From Epiperipatus broadwayi (lineage: Eukaryota > Onychophora > Udeonychophora > Euonychophora > Peripatidae), in the NCBI GenBank assembly GCA_028023455.1, contig JAQFVV010012489.1, positions 4,262,575-4,326,574 of the forward strand: a stretch of 64,000 nucleotides of DNA. The letters run 5' to 3'. The notes beneath the pieces were generated by a model. The model was not told the origin of the DNA and ran no database searches. It was given only the letters and a program-made list of their open reading frames with translations. Below, piece by piece: positions 23,295 to 36,329 of this stretch (position 1 is the stretch's first letter; every line of letters starts with the position of its first letter). The translations under genes and the position numbers were made by a program.

Positions 23295-25657
23295 ATATTT
23301 TAGATGTTTGATTGGAATGATGGTCAGGAAATATGGCTGGATATCTAGTCTAACTAACATTACATACGATACCAAAGATAGTCAATGTGGTTATTTTCAA
23401 GAATTAACCCCAATGTTTAAATCTTCATACATTTTATATAAAATTTTGAAAATCTAAAAGGAAAGCAAAAACTTATGACTATTTCAGGATAAAATATAAT
23501 ATGCAGTATCAATAACTCTGAAGAAGAGAAGTAAATAGGTGAAATTGGAAAAAAAAATCATATTGAGTGCATATTTTTAAAGATCATAGTAGTATATTAA
23601 TGACAAAATACAAATGTTTTATAACATTAAAATAATATTGGTATTTTTTTTAACTATCAGTAACTTGTTTGATCTATCTTTACTTGAATAAAAGTTATTC
23701 ATGGAACATTAAATCAATTTTATTACAAAATAATGAGGTTTTTTTCAGGTATAATTTGCTAATCGGGGGGGGGGGGGGGCATTATTTCAAAACTATTTAT
23801 TTAACAAGACAAACACAGTTACAACTATTACTTTTCTGAACATATTCCTGTTATTAGATACTATCAAATTAAAATCAATTTACTAAAATAATGTAAATGT
23901 CACTTTTGCATAACAAGTTATCATAAATTTTATTTTTCTGGATCCTCAATTTTTGAATATATATACAGTTGTCTTTGGGGAGACAACTATAAATCTGTGA
24001 AATATGAATTTTTTTTATGATTTTCTTTCATTCATTTATGATTTTTTTTAAAAAATATATATTTACTTTAGTTTACATATCCTTTTTTAAAATGTTATAC
24101 TGTAATTTACATATTTATAAAGACAAACTCAAAATATTATTTAGCACAAATTTATATCTGATTGAGTGACCATGACTACAACATTGCCCTAATACAGAAT
24201 ATCAATTATTGGAATAAATATATTAAGCACTATTTATATGCTGTAACATATGTTACTCTTATTTATAACAAAATATCAACTCCAGCAATCTTTTAGACGT
24301 ACATTAATATGCCATAAAAAGTTTAAACTATGAAGAAATTATTTTACAAAGATGAAAGGTTAGCTTTAAATATGATTGAAATGTGTTTGTACAATAAAAT
24401 TTAATGTTGGGAAAGTTATTTTATTGTAATAAAATCTACTAGAAAAAAAAACAAAAAACAATTATATGTCGTTTGTTATAATCATAAAAAAAAAAGTCAT
24501 TGTTCTAACAATAATTTTCCATTAAAAGTAAAAAATAATTTAGGTGCAACTTTTGCTTCTAATTGTATATCTGTATGTATAAGATAAACAAGTAGGTAAA
24601 ACAAGTTTGTGCTCAATTAAAAGATGATTTTACACTAATTGAATATTGTCTAGAATAAATAAATCATTTCCTATATTATAATAAAAGAATGCACTGTAAT
24701 TTTCAGCTTTATTTTTGCTTAAGGAAAAACAGAAAAATAAGTATCATCTTTAAGATTATTTTTGATTTTAAGATTTAATTTGAAATATTTTAAAAGTAAA
24801 TATAATTGGAAAAAAAAATTTTTTTTAAATATGATTACATTTACACTAAAAGGCAGGTTCACATAAGTAGTCTATAAAATACTATGCAGTGGTGTAGCTA
24901 TCAAGAAGCATATGAAGGCTATATATATAATAACCTCCACATCCTGAAACTCTTTTGTTTTATATATATTTAAAAAAGTATTAAAGTAAGTACAATTTAT
25001 TTCAACATTTTATTATTTAGAACTGCATCATAAATTTTATAAACATTAAGATAATGACAAATAAACATGTGTTATCATGGTCAACAGATTGAGGTTTTCA
25101 TTGACTATCACAACTCAGCTGATCTGAAAATACAGTCACAGAGTTGATTACTGCTCTTAAATTAGACTGGATTAATGTAATATTGATGGACATCATGTTT
25201 ATGATAGATTATTTTTATTACATAATGTCAACTTAATGGTTTCATTATCTAGACGTAGTTCTAAATATTAGAGTATTCTTTAGCAATGAATCTTTAGAAA
25301 GAGTTAAATTAATGAGACCAGAGTAAAAACATTCTTAGTGCAACTCCTGATGCAATGAAAATTTAAAAAAAAATCATTCTACTCAATTGAAAGACATAAT
25401 TAAAAACAACTTTATTATGAAATAATAGTAAATAGCAAATTCAAACAAGTTAGTAGCTTTGCAGAGAGCATTCAACTTATAAATTATCAATACATATATG
25501 TCTGTCTTTTATTGCAGGAGTTAATACTAACAATACTATTCTAAAGTAGAAAATCATATTAAAAAGTCACAAATTTTATTTCCCAAAAAAGTGTGGTATA
25601 GTGAAAATTATAGAATATATATATATATGTTGATACGAAGACTTTCATGGGTTGCAC
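23295..25657. other. AT-rich DNA, no gene recognised
   Basis: A 15-base G run lies at 23765-23779. The remainder is A/T-rich without coding signal; the 60-codon frame at 23275-23457 starts inside P3 and looks incidental. Confidence 0.5.
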
Positions 25658-26302
25658 AAAGACATATTTTGTGGATTCATCCATGTTAAAAAAATTTTAA
25701 TAATAGTATACTGATGTTTTGACTTGATCACACGTCATCTACTGTGTGATAAATGGTAGAAACACAGTTGTAGAGGTGCTACAAACACTGATTTGAAAAT
25801 AATGTTAAAGTTCCACCAATAGCAAGAATGTTAGATTAGAATGTTTTTTTAAAAAAAAATATTTCCAAATAAAAGAAAGAACATGCTAATGTAGTTAAAC
25901 AACACTCATCAGCAGCAGCACTCCCATTCCATACTACAGATTTAGGTCATAAAATTGATTTTTCTGCTATCAGGATCATATCCAGATGTGATAATCTCTA
26001 CCAGTGTAAAATTAGAGAAGCCATTGAGATACTAAAAAGACCAGACTGTAACAATAAGTGAGATGATACATGTAAACTTCCTCCTATTAGAAAAGACTTT
26101 TTTTTAAAAGCAAATTTTAATTTAACATTTTTTGCTATTGGTAGAACTTTAACAATATTTTCAAATCAGTGATTGTAGTGCCTTTACAACCATTTTTCTA
26201 TTATTTATCACCCGGTAGATGACTACTGTGATCAAGGTGAAATGTCATGATATTAATATTAAATTTTTTTTAACATAGATGAACTCAGAAAATATGTCTT
26301 TT
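25658..26302. mobile_element. PLE fragment between long inverted repeats
   Basis: The left arm (25658 to about 25870) starts AAAGACATATTTTGTGGATT and the right arm (about 26092-26302) ends with its complement. Shared inner blocks are CACTGATTTGAAAATA and GTTCYACCAATAGCAA, each seen inverted on the other side. Between the arms lies the PLE C-terminal frame described separately. PLE copies are often flanked by direct or inverted partial copies of themselves, which fits this layout. Confidence 0.7.
25912..26088 (+). pseudogene. Penelope-like element C-terminal fragment
   Basis: The frame reads LGHKIDFSAIRIISRCDNLY, then QCKIREAIEILKRPDCNN, a TGA, then DDTCKLPPI. The pattern H-I-W/F...RI..R..NLY.RKI.EAIEI.K.P..N, with K-LPP-I/W at the end, is the conserved region following the GIY-YIG nuclease in PLE-type proteins. 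The domain itself and the RT are missing. One internal stop. It may be a different PLE lineage from 14773-16660, whose tail reads differently. Confidence 0.65.
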
Positions 26303-27113
26303 ATATATTATAAACATTAATAACATTACAAATAGGCATAATATGCAAAGAGTTTTTAATTGTTTGACTCATAAAGTTAATTTTTTTTGTAAATATTTTT
26401 AATAATAATAAATGGCTTCAAAATTATTTTCTTTTTAGATGTACAAGTAATATACTAAAGCAATGATCAAATTTATCATGAAATTAATAATCATAAGAAT
26501 AAAGTCTGCCCTTAATCAATGTTACTTTTTTTAATTTTTACAGCCAGAAGAATGTGATTCATCTAACCAACTCAGATTAATTGGAACTTTTATTTTTTAA
26601 TTATTAATATCTAAGTATCTATTTATTAGGAATAATTGGATACATAACTGAATCACTAAAAATGTTTAAGCTCTGTTTAAAATATGAAAAAAAAATTGCT
26701 TTACTTATTATGACAATCAGATGAAGTAACTTTTTAATGTGAAGCATTTTCACTTGGTTAAAATATTTCATTTAGTTAGCATAGCTAATAACAACACAGA
26801 GTGATAGTTAACTTCTTTATTAATTACATATTAACCTTTTAGTAATGCCATGAAACCATTACATCTAAACCACTTGATTACAAGGCTTTATATAAATACT
26901 GAAAATTGTTATAATAGTGCATCTTATAATTGATATTTAACTATATATATATATATATATATATAGTGTAGATATTATAAACATATATTTCTATACCTAC
27001 ATTACAATTTCATTTAAAAATAATAGAAATAAAAAATTGATATTAAATGCTTTTATTGACTGTGCACTACAAAACAAAAAAAAAATGTTTTTTTCAACCA
27101 TAAAGATTTTTTT
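26303..27113. other. AT-rich DNA with TA microsatellite
   Basis: A TA run lies at about 26942-26965. Nothing else recognised. Confidence 0.5.
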
Positions 27114-27257
27114 TTTAGATTTAACTTAAAATAAAAGCATGGGGGGGGGGAGTCAAAAATTAATTAAGTCAATTTTTTGTTATAAAAAATAGAAATTGAC
27201 TTAATTAATTTCTGATCTCCCTCCTGCCCATGCTTTTATTTCAAGTTAAATCTAAAA
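27114..27257. repeat. Short palindromic (MITE-like) repeat
   Basis: TTTAGATTTAACTTRAAATA and AAGCATG at the left are mirrored at the right (CATGCTTTTATTTCAAG, then TTAAATCTAAA). The inner arms share TTAATTAAGTCAATTT. The left arm has a run of ten G at 27141-27150 where the right arm has mixed C-rich sequence, so the G run has expanded after formation. Confidence 0.75.
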
Positions 27258-27399
27258 ACCCCAATTATAAGTTAAAGAAATACTTTTTTGTTGTTGTTTA
27301 ATGCACAAACAATAAAAGCATTTAATGTAAAAAATTGTTTTATCTCTGGTATTTTTAAGTTTTTAGTAGTGACACAGTGAATAAAAATGTAAAACTACA

Positions 27400-27780
27400 T
27401 TATACTTTAAATTGATTTGACACATAATTAATATAAATATATATCACTAGATATTTCTGCTATAAGTTAAAATGTATACCATTTATATATATATCCTATT
27501 TTGTATGTATACATAATAATACATGTGTATATAAGTGATTAAAAATATGAAATATTGTTTTAAGTGAAATGTATTTAACATTTTTACTTTGATTGGAATG
27601 TTTTTATTTTTTTTAGAAAAAATGCTTACAAAAATTGTAACATAATACATATAATTTTATTTTAAATCAATTTCACACATATAGTACTTATATGACACTA
27701 GATATTTCTGCAGCAAATTAATATGTATACTCTTTATTTATATATCATATTTAGTATGTGTACATAATTATATATGTACA
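27400..27780 (+). repeat. Diverged tandem duplication
   Basis: The block with CACTAGATATTTCTGC, then ATGTATAC, TTTATATAT and TATGTRTACATAATNATA occurs at about 27400-27530 and again at about 27640-27780. Old local duplication without coding content. Confidence 0.55.
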
Positions 27781-27850
27781 AAAAAACAATAATATAATAA
27801 TAAGAAAAATGTAAATTTCCCAATTAAACAATTAATATGTCTAATTCCAG

Positions 27851-27974
27851 ATAATAAAATTAATAGTTGAGCACTTTTGAAAAGTTTTGTTTAGACAAAA
27901 CTTCTCAAAAGTGCTCAGTCATTAATTTTATTAGGCAAAACTTTTCAAAAGTGTGCAGACATTAATTTTATTAT
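27851..27974. repeat. Hairpin repeat with one left and two right arms
   Basis: The left arm (27851-27890: ATAAAATTAATAGTTGAGCA, then CTTTTGAAAAGTTTTGT) pairs with a right arm directly after it, and the right arm is then repeated a second time to 27974. This left-right-right layout could come from slippage during replication of the hairpin. Confidence 0.7.
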
Positions 27975-30900
27975 ATGTAATTAGCTTCACATATACTTGC
28001 ATTTTAGTGCATTTAGGTAGAAAACTAGTAAGTAACTTTTCTGTTTAAAATTGTTAACATTTTATATTTTTATTTGAATAAAAAATATTTTTAAAAAAAA
28101 GCTTAACCAAATTATATTACAAACAACTGTCTTATTACTTAAATTATAACAAATAAAATTGATAGTAAACATTTAAAAATTCCTGACACTTACCCTATCT
28201 AAAAAACTAGGTCACCTATTTAAAAAAATAATATATCCTATCACTTTCATAAACATTTTAAACAAATGTACAAAATTGCAACAAGATATATTGAATAAAT
28301 TAAATATCAATTTTAAAATGTTAAAAAATGTTACTAAGTTAAAGGAAAAAAATAAACAAACAAACAAACTGATTTTTCAACTTCAATAAAAGCATTTAAT
28401 TATATACATCATCAAAAATAATTGTCAGACAACTGCAATCACTTTTTTGTAATGTTGTGTTGCAGCAGCAACATTTGAATTAAAAAAGTCAAATTGTGTT
28501 CCACATGGTATTAAAATGCAAAGTTTTAATGATAATATTAATTTTGAAAATCTGAAAATAAACTCTAAACTGCTTTACATTTAAGTTGTTACTGATTTCT
28601 GAATCTATGCAATTATTTTTTACTTGCTTTAGTGTTTGTATTACTCTTTTCAATGATTTTTTTTACCCCAGTTTAATGTTTTTTTTTAATTCCCATCAAA
28701 GATAAATATGTTGTGATTATAATATTTAGCAGTTCTTCAAGAATTCATTCAATACTTTTGATTTTATTACCTATCCAAAACATAACTTTTTTTAACTTGG
28801 CAAATGCTTTGTCTGCTATTGACAAATGTCTTCAGCTGACACTGCAATTTTATTGCATCTCCAGAATGACATTTGAATAGTTTATGTGCTAATGACTGCA
28901 TTGTAATTTTACACTATCCATATCAGATGGAACAGTAGTGAACATACATTTCAGTTTTAATTTTCCATCTAGAGTCAGGGAGTTAAAAGATAAAAAAGCT
29001 CTAAATTGCAGAAATCAACTTACACGAAATTTTGATATATATAAAAGTTTGTGTATATTTTTTGTTATTTATAATAATATTTTTTTTATTTCAAGATTAC
29101 TTTTATTATTTTGAAAGATATTTTTAATAATGAATAATGAAATATATTTTATTTTTATAATTATATCATCCTTTTGAAAGGACTTTAAATTAAGATGGGG
29201 AAAATATGGGAAAAATTACATTTTTTTATGCTCACATAAAATGATAATTTTTTTTCATTATTATTGTTTCTTTAGCTAAATTTCTTGTCTTTAATATTTT
29301 TTATTATTTTAGTAGTAAATAAAATTATTTTAAAAAGACATTTTATTTTGCCACAAATTGTATTCAAACTGATGGCCACATTCATGAAAAATTAAATTCT
29401 GCAATTTGAGCATTTGTATCATGGTTAAATTAATTTTAATGATAAGGCTTAATTTTATACTTTTGGGTCATTTTAAATAAAAAATTAATCTTCAAATTTA
29501 GAGGAATAATAATAAAATGTTATGACTACAAATGTTATTGCAATCATTATAATATTTAAAATACAAGATATGAAAACAACTGTTGCTATATAACATAAGC
29601 AAGTACATAATAAATTCATACATTTCTTTTCATTTAATATCTTTAAATCATAGATTACTAAAACTTAGGTTTTTACAAAGTGAATATAAAAGTCCTACTA
29701 TATGAAGAGGTGAAAATCATTTTTACTTAATAACATACTTCTTAAATGACAATTATCAATTTGTAAAAAAATAATGTGGTTTGAATTTTCGATAAATTAC
29801 AAAACGCAAAAATAGTTTTGGATGCACTATCTAAAAATTATCTATTAGTAGTTCTGCAATACATATCTGTAAAAAAAAAGTTCTTAGTTTAGTTTTTAAC
29901 TGCAAATAATACAATAATATGAGTCTTTCTATTTGAGATGAAATATGCATGTTATTTTGTTCATAATAGCTAAATCATTACTATTACTGGACTGACTCAA
30001 TTAGTGATAGCATTAGTAAGAATTAGGAAAGAGAAAAAAAACATTAGTAAAGGCTTGTTATTCAATTATGTTTCAAAAATAAGACATACATGCACTAGAT
30101 TTACATATGCAACAACCTCTTCATTATAATCAATTGCAATTAGTTACCAATACTTCTCTGCCTCAGAAGCTGCAGATGAAATACCAGTACAAAGTTAGAT
30201 TACTTTGGAATATTAATAACTATTGATTTTTTTACCAACTTTTTCTCAAAAGTCAAAGGTATTCATTAACAGAAAAGTGAGATCACTAAAATATCTAGTA
30301 TAATCTAGTGATTTCTGGATAATTATACAAATTATTGGCCTGGATTTAAATATATCAATTTGTTAGAAATTTTAATGCATAGATTTAAGTAGTAACAGCT
30401 AAGTGTAATATGTTTCATCATTGAATGAAGAGAAATCATTCGTAAAAGATTAGCTTGCAGTGCCATCTAGCATTAATTCATATGTATTTTATTCATTGTT
30501 ACCCTTGTGATTGCGGCAGTCAGGTATCAGAAGGTACTAGCGAAGTCCATAAACTCGGGAAAAAAAATAGATCGTATAGACTGACCTGTATATGTCAATA
30601 GTAATTGATAATATAATATTAAAGATATAGTAAAAACATAATTTTGCTAATTTTATCAATACATCATTTTAAATATTGATTTTAAGTTGGAATATATTGC
30701 ATCTTTTTTTTTAAATCTCAAATGAAACGATTTAAACCAACCACAAATTTTTTATATTTTACAGATTTAGGTTTATAAAAAAAAAAAAAATAGTTAACGC
30801 CTGTTTCTAGAAATGATAATTAAGTAGTTTCATATGCCAATTAAGCGGTTTTATATATATATAAATATCGCAATTATATTTAAAAAATTGATTATATATA

Positions 30901-31428
30901 ATTTAAGAAAAATTTAACTAAACATGATTTATTTAAATTTTGGAGACCAAAACCGTTCGTTAGCTATTATTATGGCTCACATCCCTTTCCCCCTTCTCTC
31001 AAAATAAATATTCTGCTATATACTAGATCTTCTGTGTTATTTAATGTTTTGTTTTAAAATAAAATTTTCTATTCTAAAAAATAACATTTAATGTATTTTA
31101 GATCTAGCCCTTTTTTTATACTTTTTTTAATGTTAGAAGTGCATTCAAAAACTGATTTTTTTCTTATTTTATTATTCAAAAATATTTTTAATACTTAATT
31201 GAAACAGTTTTTACTCCGTGATTCTTTGATATTAATAATTTTTCTTCATGATATTAAATACAAATGTTGCATATAAAAATTCATTTGCTATACATAATCA
31301 ATGGTCTGCTACTCAGGAAATCATGTGAGGTCGAGCACCATAGCAATAAGCTGAATGCAACAAATCCATTCAATAGACCAAACAGATATATATATCTCAA
31401 CTAAAAATTAATCTGAACATCTTTAGTT
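27975..31428. other. AT-rich DNA, no gene recognised
   Basis: Long A/T-rich stretch with homopolymer runs. About 30480-30560 is less AT-rich but shows no motif I know. Confidence 0.5.
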
Positions 31429-31572
31429 TGGTTCACTTCCCGGTCAACGCTTTGACATATGAAAAAAAAGATTTTTTTTTTTTTTTTTTAAAAATAAACT
31501 TTTTTTTTTCCACATGTCAAAGCGTTGACGTTAACCGGGAAGCGAATTCGGGCACTAGGCCACCAACGTTCG
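31429..31572. repeat. Two SINE ends joined tail to tail
   Basis: Left, plus strand: TTCCCGGTCAACGCTTTGAC followed by ATATG and A residues. Right, minus strand: the same tail, preceded by GTTGGTGGCCTAGTGCCCG and TTCGCTTCCCGGTT. The right copy lacks the anticodon arm. The poly-A/poly-T parts face each other, giving a hairpin of about 140 bp. Confidence 0.7.
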
Positions 31573-32559
31573 ACTATAATAAACTATTGCTGTACTGAAC
31601 TGTATATTCTGTTTAAACATAATTAGAAATGTATTCACTACTGCCTATTTGTTCACAATATACTCAATGTTTCAGAACACCACATCAACACACATGCCAG
31701 TTGAAGACTAAGTATTAATTGAACATTCTCCCATTTCGGTCTCCTATCTCTTTATTCCTTCAATTTCATTGTTTACTAATACAGCTACTGAAAAGCAAAG
31801 ACATTATCAAAAATAATGTTTACAGCATCATTTTCTTTAAAAACCTTCATTTATTGCTCACTGAATCAACATTATAAATATTAAAACATCAACTTTCTTG
31901 GTCTCAAGGTTTTAACGATTTTTATGCCCATTTCCAGAGTTTCAAACAACATAAAACATTAGTGTAAATATAATGTCATATATATATTAAAAAATAGATA
32001 TTGTATATTACCAAATGTATTACTTTGTTCCTTCCCCCACCAAATAAACAGTTTTATATATGTATTATGTAAAAAAATAAAATGCAATATGTTAAATATG
32101 GAACAGAATATTAATTAGTACTAACTCTTGAAAACTATATGATTTAGCACGAGAGTGGCAGATTCTAAAGCTCATAGGCCATAAATTATGACTCAACTTT
32201 ATTTGAACTTCATGTGAACTCCTAACCATATTTTTTTTTAATTCAAACTTTTGAAATAGATCCTAAGTTTTTCAAACATTGGGACAAAATATTTGATATT
32301 TTAATATTCATAATGTTAAAACAGACACAAACATAAGAAGAGGTGGTCATGTGATGTAATATTAATCATGCTGAATTTTAATTTAATAAGCAATAAATAA
32401 AAAAAATTATTTAATTATATAAATAGTATTAAATTGTAGTTTCAAGGATTTTAAAATCTAAACTCTATAACATACAATGTTAAGTTCTACTATCCAAATT
32501 TTTACAAATTTAATAAAAGAAATAGCATGTTTAGATAGCAAGAATGACTCAATCTAATA
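31573..32559. other. AT-rich DNA, no gene recognised
   Basis: Nothing recognised. Confidence 0.5.
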
Positions 32560-32940
32560 GCAGCTTAAATCTGAAATTTATAATTGCAGTTTGTAATGTT
32601 ATAATTGACTATTTATTAGTCTGCATTTAGTATAAGTTATATTTACCTGTTTTTTAAGGGTCATAGCATCAGCCGGGAAGCAAACCTGCAACCTGGGCAA
32701 CTGCCTGCAAGTGCAAGGAAGTCGGGCTGACATCTCGACCACCAATGCAAGACATATTTCAATCACTGTGGTCAAATTGCAATCTTTAATGTTTGTATAA
32801 GTATATTAGACCATTAATAAAGGTGAGATTTAACTTTATTGTTAAAAGGAGGTTGCTTTGACAATGGTTTGAAATTGTTGATTGTTATTGATATTGAAAT
32901 TGTCTAAGTGTTGACTGGATTTTAATGATATATATATATA
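32560..32940 (+). repeat. Interspersed repeat R2, copy 1, split by a SINE
   Basis: Blocks TTATAATTGRCTATTTRTTA and GTTATATTYACCTGTTT before the SINE, and TTGCAATCTT, ATATTAGACCAT, TTGATTGTTATTGATATTG after it, match 59090-59400 in the same order. The homology brackets the SINE at 32650-32752. Confidence 0.6.
32650..32752 (-). repeat. SINE with tRNA-like head, nested in R2
   Basis: Minus strand: GCATTGGTGGTCGAGATGTC at the 5' end, GGTTTGCTTCCCGGCTGATG as B box region, then CTATGACCC and A residues. The head differs from the tRNA-Gly SINEs but the tail is similar (compare 45989-46097). Confidence 0.65.
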
Positions 32941-35112
32941 TGTAGGCACTCTAGTCAATGTTTTTTGCATGAATTTAGAACTTGTATATTTTTAAATCAA
33001 AACTTTAACTGATAATTGAAAAATATAGAATTTGGATTTTAAAAAATTCACTAAGATCAAACCGAAAAAGAATAGTTTTATCAAAACATTAGTGGGAAAT
33101 GTAAGAAAAAGAAAAGCTTATAGTGATAATTGATGGGAAATGTGGTTACTTTGTTTGCTGTAAGTAATGCTATACTCATATAGAACTTCATAAATTCGAT
33201 TTTATTTCTAAGGGAAAGTTTAAAGTCATTAAATACATCTTTTTTTTTTTCAGTTTCTAATTCAACCAGACTTGAGTAGTTATATACTTTATTCTTATTT
33301 AAACATTTTTTTTCATTCTTATAAAAATATTAATTGTTCCAAATAAAATTAAACCTATTTATTTTAAAATCAGATAAAAGAATTCACATTATAAAAAAGT
33401 TTGTAAAAACTTTCATTTGTAAATTTTAATTACAGTATGTGCATTGAGAGTTAGTTTTTATATAAACAATATTATTTATTCATAGAAATTCATATTTAAT
33501 AGCTATCATTCATGTTCGGTGTAATTAGAATTATTAGAATTTATAAATTTATTTGAAACTATGAACTGTTTGGTTAATACTTATGAAGATTTGTCTTAAT
33601 ATAAAATTTCACCTTTCAAATACCATTGATTAATTTATTATTTATATAATAGTGTGGAAGTCAAATAAAAGTAGATTCCTTTTTGCTTAAGTAATAAATT
33701 GTTATTGACATAAGAGGAAGAATGCTTCTGAAAAATTATTAAAATTATTATAAAAACTCTGATTTATTGGTTGCTATTATGGTATAAGTATTAAAAATTT
33801 AATTCTATGATAAATATTATGTATAACAATAACAAAAAATAACTGCAAGTTTTAAAATATATATATATATGCATGAGAATGAAACATACAACATTTTAAT
33901 ATAAAGTTATTGTATGAATAAACCATGAATTAAGCATGCCTTTCAAAAATTCATAAAATGTTGTATGTAGCATATGCGCTACAAATAATCCATGTCTGGA
34001 TTAGAGATTAAAAGAAGAAACAAAAATCTTAATCCTTAGCTATCCATTAATAAGGTGAAGAACCTAGTGTGTGGTGCCTTTTCCTTTACAATACCTGTTT
34101 GAGTAATTGCTGGAAAAGTCTTTGCTCTACAATGTATTATATAGAGACATACATTTTTACATGAAACATGCTTAAATGTCTTAAGCTGTTTAAATGTTTG
34201 TGTTGACTGATAACCTATTTAGAGCTCTACTACCAAAATCTTGGATAAATATTAAAAAATATGTTTATATTGCATTTAAAATTTATGATTTATCTTTAAC
34301 TTTCTAGAATGAATTGTATTAGAGGAATGACAAACAAAAAACTATGCAATGGCAGTAATCTAATATTACTTTTTGATCACAATACTCTACTACATAGTTA
34401 CTGAACATGAATTCAGACAGATAAATTATCATTCAAAATATGCACACATGTATGTATGTTTATTGTGCAGCAAATTTTCTATATAAAAGCAATTGGAATA
34501 ACTAACAAAATGATACTAATCATATAATTATATTTTACCATTGACAATAATAGTTTGACTTTGCTACTACATCTTAATGCAGTTTGTTCTATTGTCTCAA
34601 TATTTACAACTATATTGTAAATTTTAATGGAATCTTTATTGTTTTAAGATGTACAAAAATAATATAATCATGTTGCTAACTGTCAAGAGGTCATGTGGTA
34701 TTCAAAGCATCCCCTAGTGTCAAAAATGAATACTAACAATTTTATTTTTTTAATTTGAACTGAGTTTTCTTTTTTTTTTTTGGTTTCTATTATTTAGTTA
34801 GGATTTTATCTTGGAATCTTTGGCTCTATGCCTGATACTTTAACAATGTACTAAACTGAATATTTAATCACCCTAACCATATAATTAATAATATATATTG
34901 AAACAGTCAACCTTAGTTCAAGGTCGAGTTTCACCTTCTACCATTGTCCACGTGTAATCATGCTCCTTTTTTTTTTTTTTTATGTAAAACGTATATTATG
35001 GGAGCATATATATGTAATTAAAAATATTAGGTAATTTTGTATTTTTTTAAAATTGTATTTTTCTATTTTAATACATCGTAATTTTCTTTTTCATAAAACA
35101 AAATGTAAATTC
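32941..35112. other. AT-rich DNA, no gene recognised
   Basis: Poly-T stretches at about 33240, 34770 and 34965. No coding signal. Confidence 0.5.
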
Positions 35113-35307
35113 AAGATAACTGTCTGAAATAATTGAAGGGGTGGGGAGTTTGTCTCATGATTTTAAACCAGGAAATTATAAATTAAAATTAAAAAAGTAA
35201 AAACTAAAAGAAAGCTAATGCATTTTAGTTAGTTATTAATATTGTTTTATTCAAATCCATTTCCAAACAGGAAATGGATTTGAATTGATTTTAGACAGTT
35301 ATCTTAA
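35113..35307. repeat. Nested hairpins
   Basis: Inner hairpin 35250-35284 has a perfect 15-bp stem (TTCAAATCCATTTCC) with a five-base loop AAACA. Outer arms at 35115-35127 (GATAACTGTCT) and 35292-35307 are also complementary. Could be a small mobile-element remnant; no evidence for a microRNA. Confidence 0.5.
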
Positions 35308-35439
35308 AACTGAATCTTTACTAACAATAAAGTAAAGATTCTCCTAAAATAATAAGATCCATTAGAGGCAGGAAATCTATTTTAGAATATTTTCTAAGGG
35401 GCCAAAAACTGATATAAATAAAGCTAAAAATCTATTACG

Positions 35440-35599
35440 TTAGAGTTGGGTCAGTCGTTGCTAGGTGACTCCATGTCTGTTTGAAATTTTGGAGAGCTAA
35501 ATTGTCATCCACTGTCTTCAGCCAAGCCTTGCCGCAATGTAGCCCCAAAGAATGCCGCCTACCACAGCAGATTTGCCAGTGCTTCCAAAGAATCCTGAG
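35440..35599 (+). CDS. Speculative first exon (5' UTR plus 16 codons)
   Basis: This stretch is clearly less AT-rich and not visibly repetitive. An ATG at 35552 with A at -3 opens a frame of 16 codons, MPPTTADLPVLPKNPE, that ends at GAG followed by GTAACT, a plausible splice donor, at 35599/35600. Upstream are two tiny upstream frames (ATGTCTGTTTGA and ATGTAG). No downstream exon can be identified within the window, and I recognise no protein family. It could equally be unique non-coding DNA or an old repeat. Offered only as the best candidate for a host-gene exon here. Confidence 0.2.
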
Positions 35600-36329
35600 G
35601 TAACTAGCCAAAAGACTGTATAACCGCCTTATCCACTTTTAACTATGTAATGTAATTTGTAAGCTAATAATTTCGTTATATTTAATGTTTTGTTTAAAGC
35701 TTTGTTAACCATTTATATCAATTCTTTGCTGCCTAATTATTATTTCATCCAACTCACGCTTATTATTATTTTTATTAGTTAGTGCGGTTACGATTTAAGT
35801 TTAATAATATTTTTATATTTTTTCCTTTATTTATAAATGCCACTAAAAAACTTAATCTTAAGAACTTCTATTAAAAAGGGAAGGGGTGGGGAATTAAAAT
35901 GAGTTCTTATTAATTATTTTAAATACTTCATAAGTTTGGGTTATATTTTAAATGAATATTTTTTTATCTAAATGTTTTGTCGTAAATTTATACGAAATGT
36001 ATAAATAAATATTTTTGCAATCCGAGTGGCTATTGGTGTCCGTTAGTGTTATAAAATTTCTTATTGATCATCATCGCCACAAAGACTGGCGACTTAAATT
36101 TGTTTGATAATTTGCACTCTTATAGTTTTGCTTCCTATGTTTAAATATTGATTCAGGAAAGGGGGGAGCAATGCAAGCTTCATCAATGCTAGTTAATTTA
36201 TAATCAATGACCTTATATTATGTAGGTCATTATACTCGCATGTTATTATGTATTTGTTAAACCATTTAAGGCTTTTCTTTAATAGTTAAAATTATTGATT
36301 TTATATTACTACGATAGCATTGCTAGCAT
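35600..36329. other. AT-rich DNA, no gene recognised
   Basis: A GGGAAGGGGTGGGGAATT block at about 35877 resembles GAAGGGGTGGGGAGTT at 35137. No coding signal. Confidence 0.45.

Noticed and set aside
26205-26265. GATGACTACTGTGATCAAGG then TGAAATG in the PLE inverted repeat, as a hammerhead
   Set aside because: The first box reads TAGATGA rather than CTGANGA and no stem II fits the required position.
35250-35284. microRNA precursor
   Set aside because: The stem is only 15 bp with a five-base loop, too short for an animal pre-miRNA.
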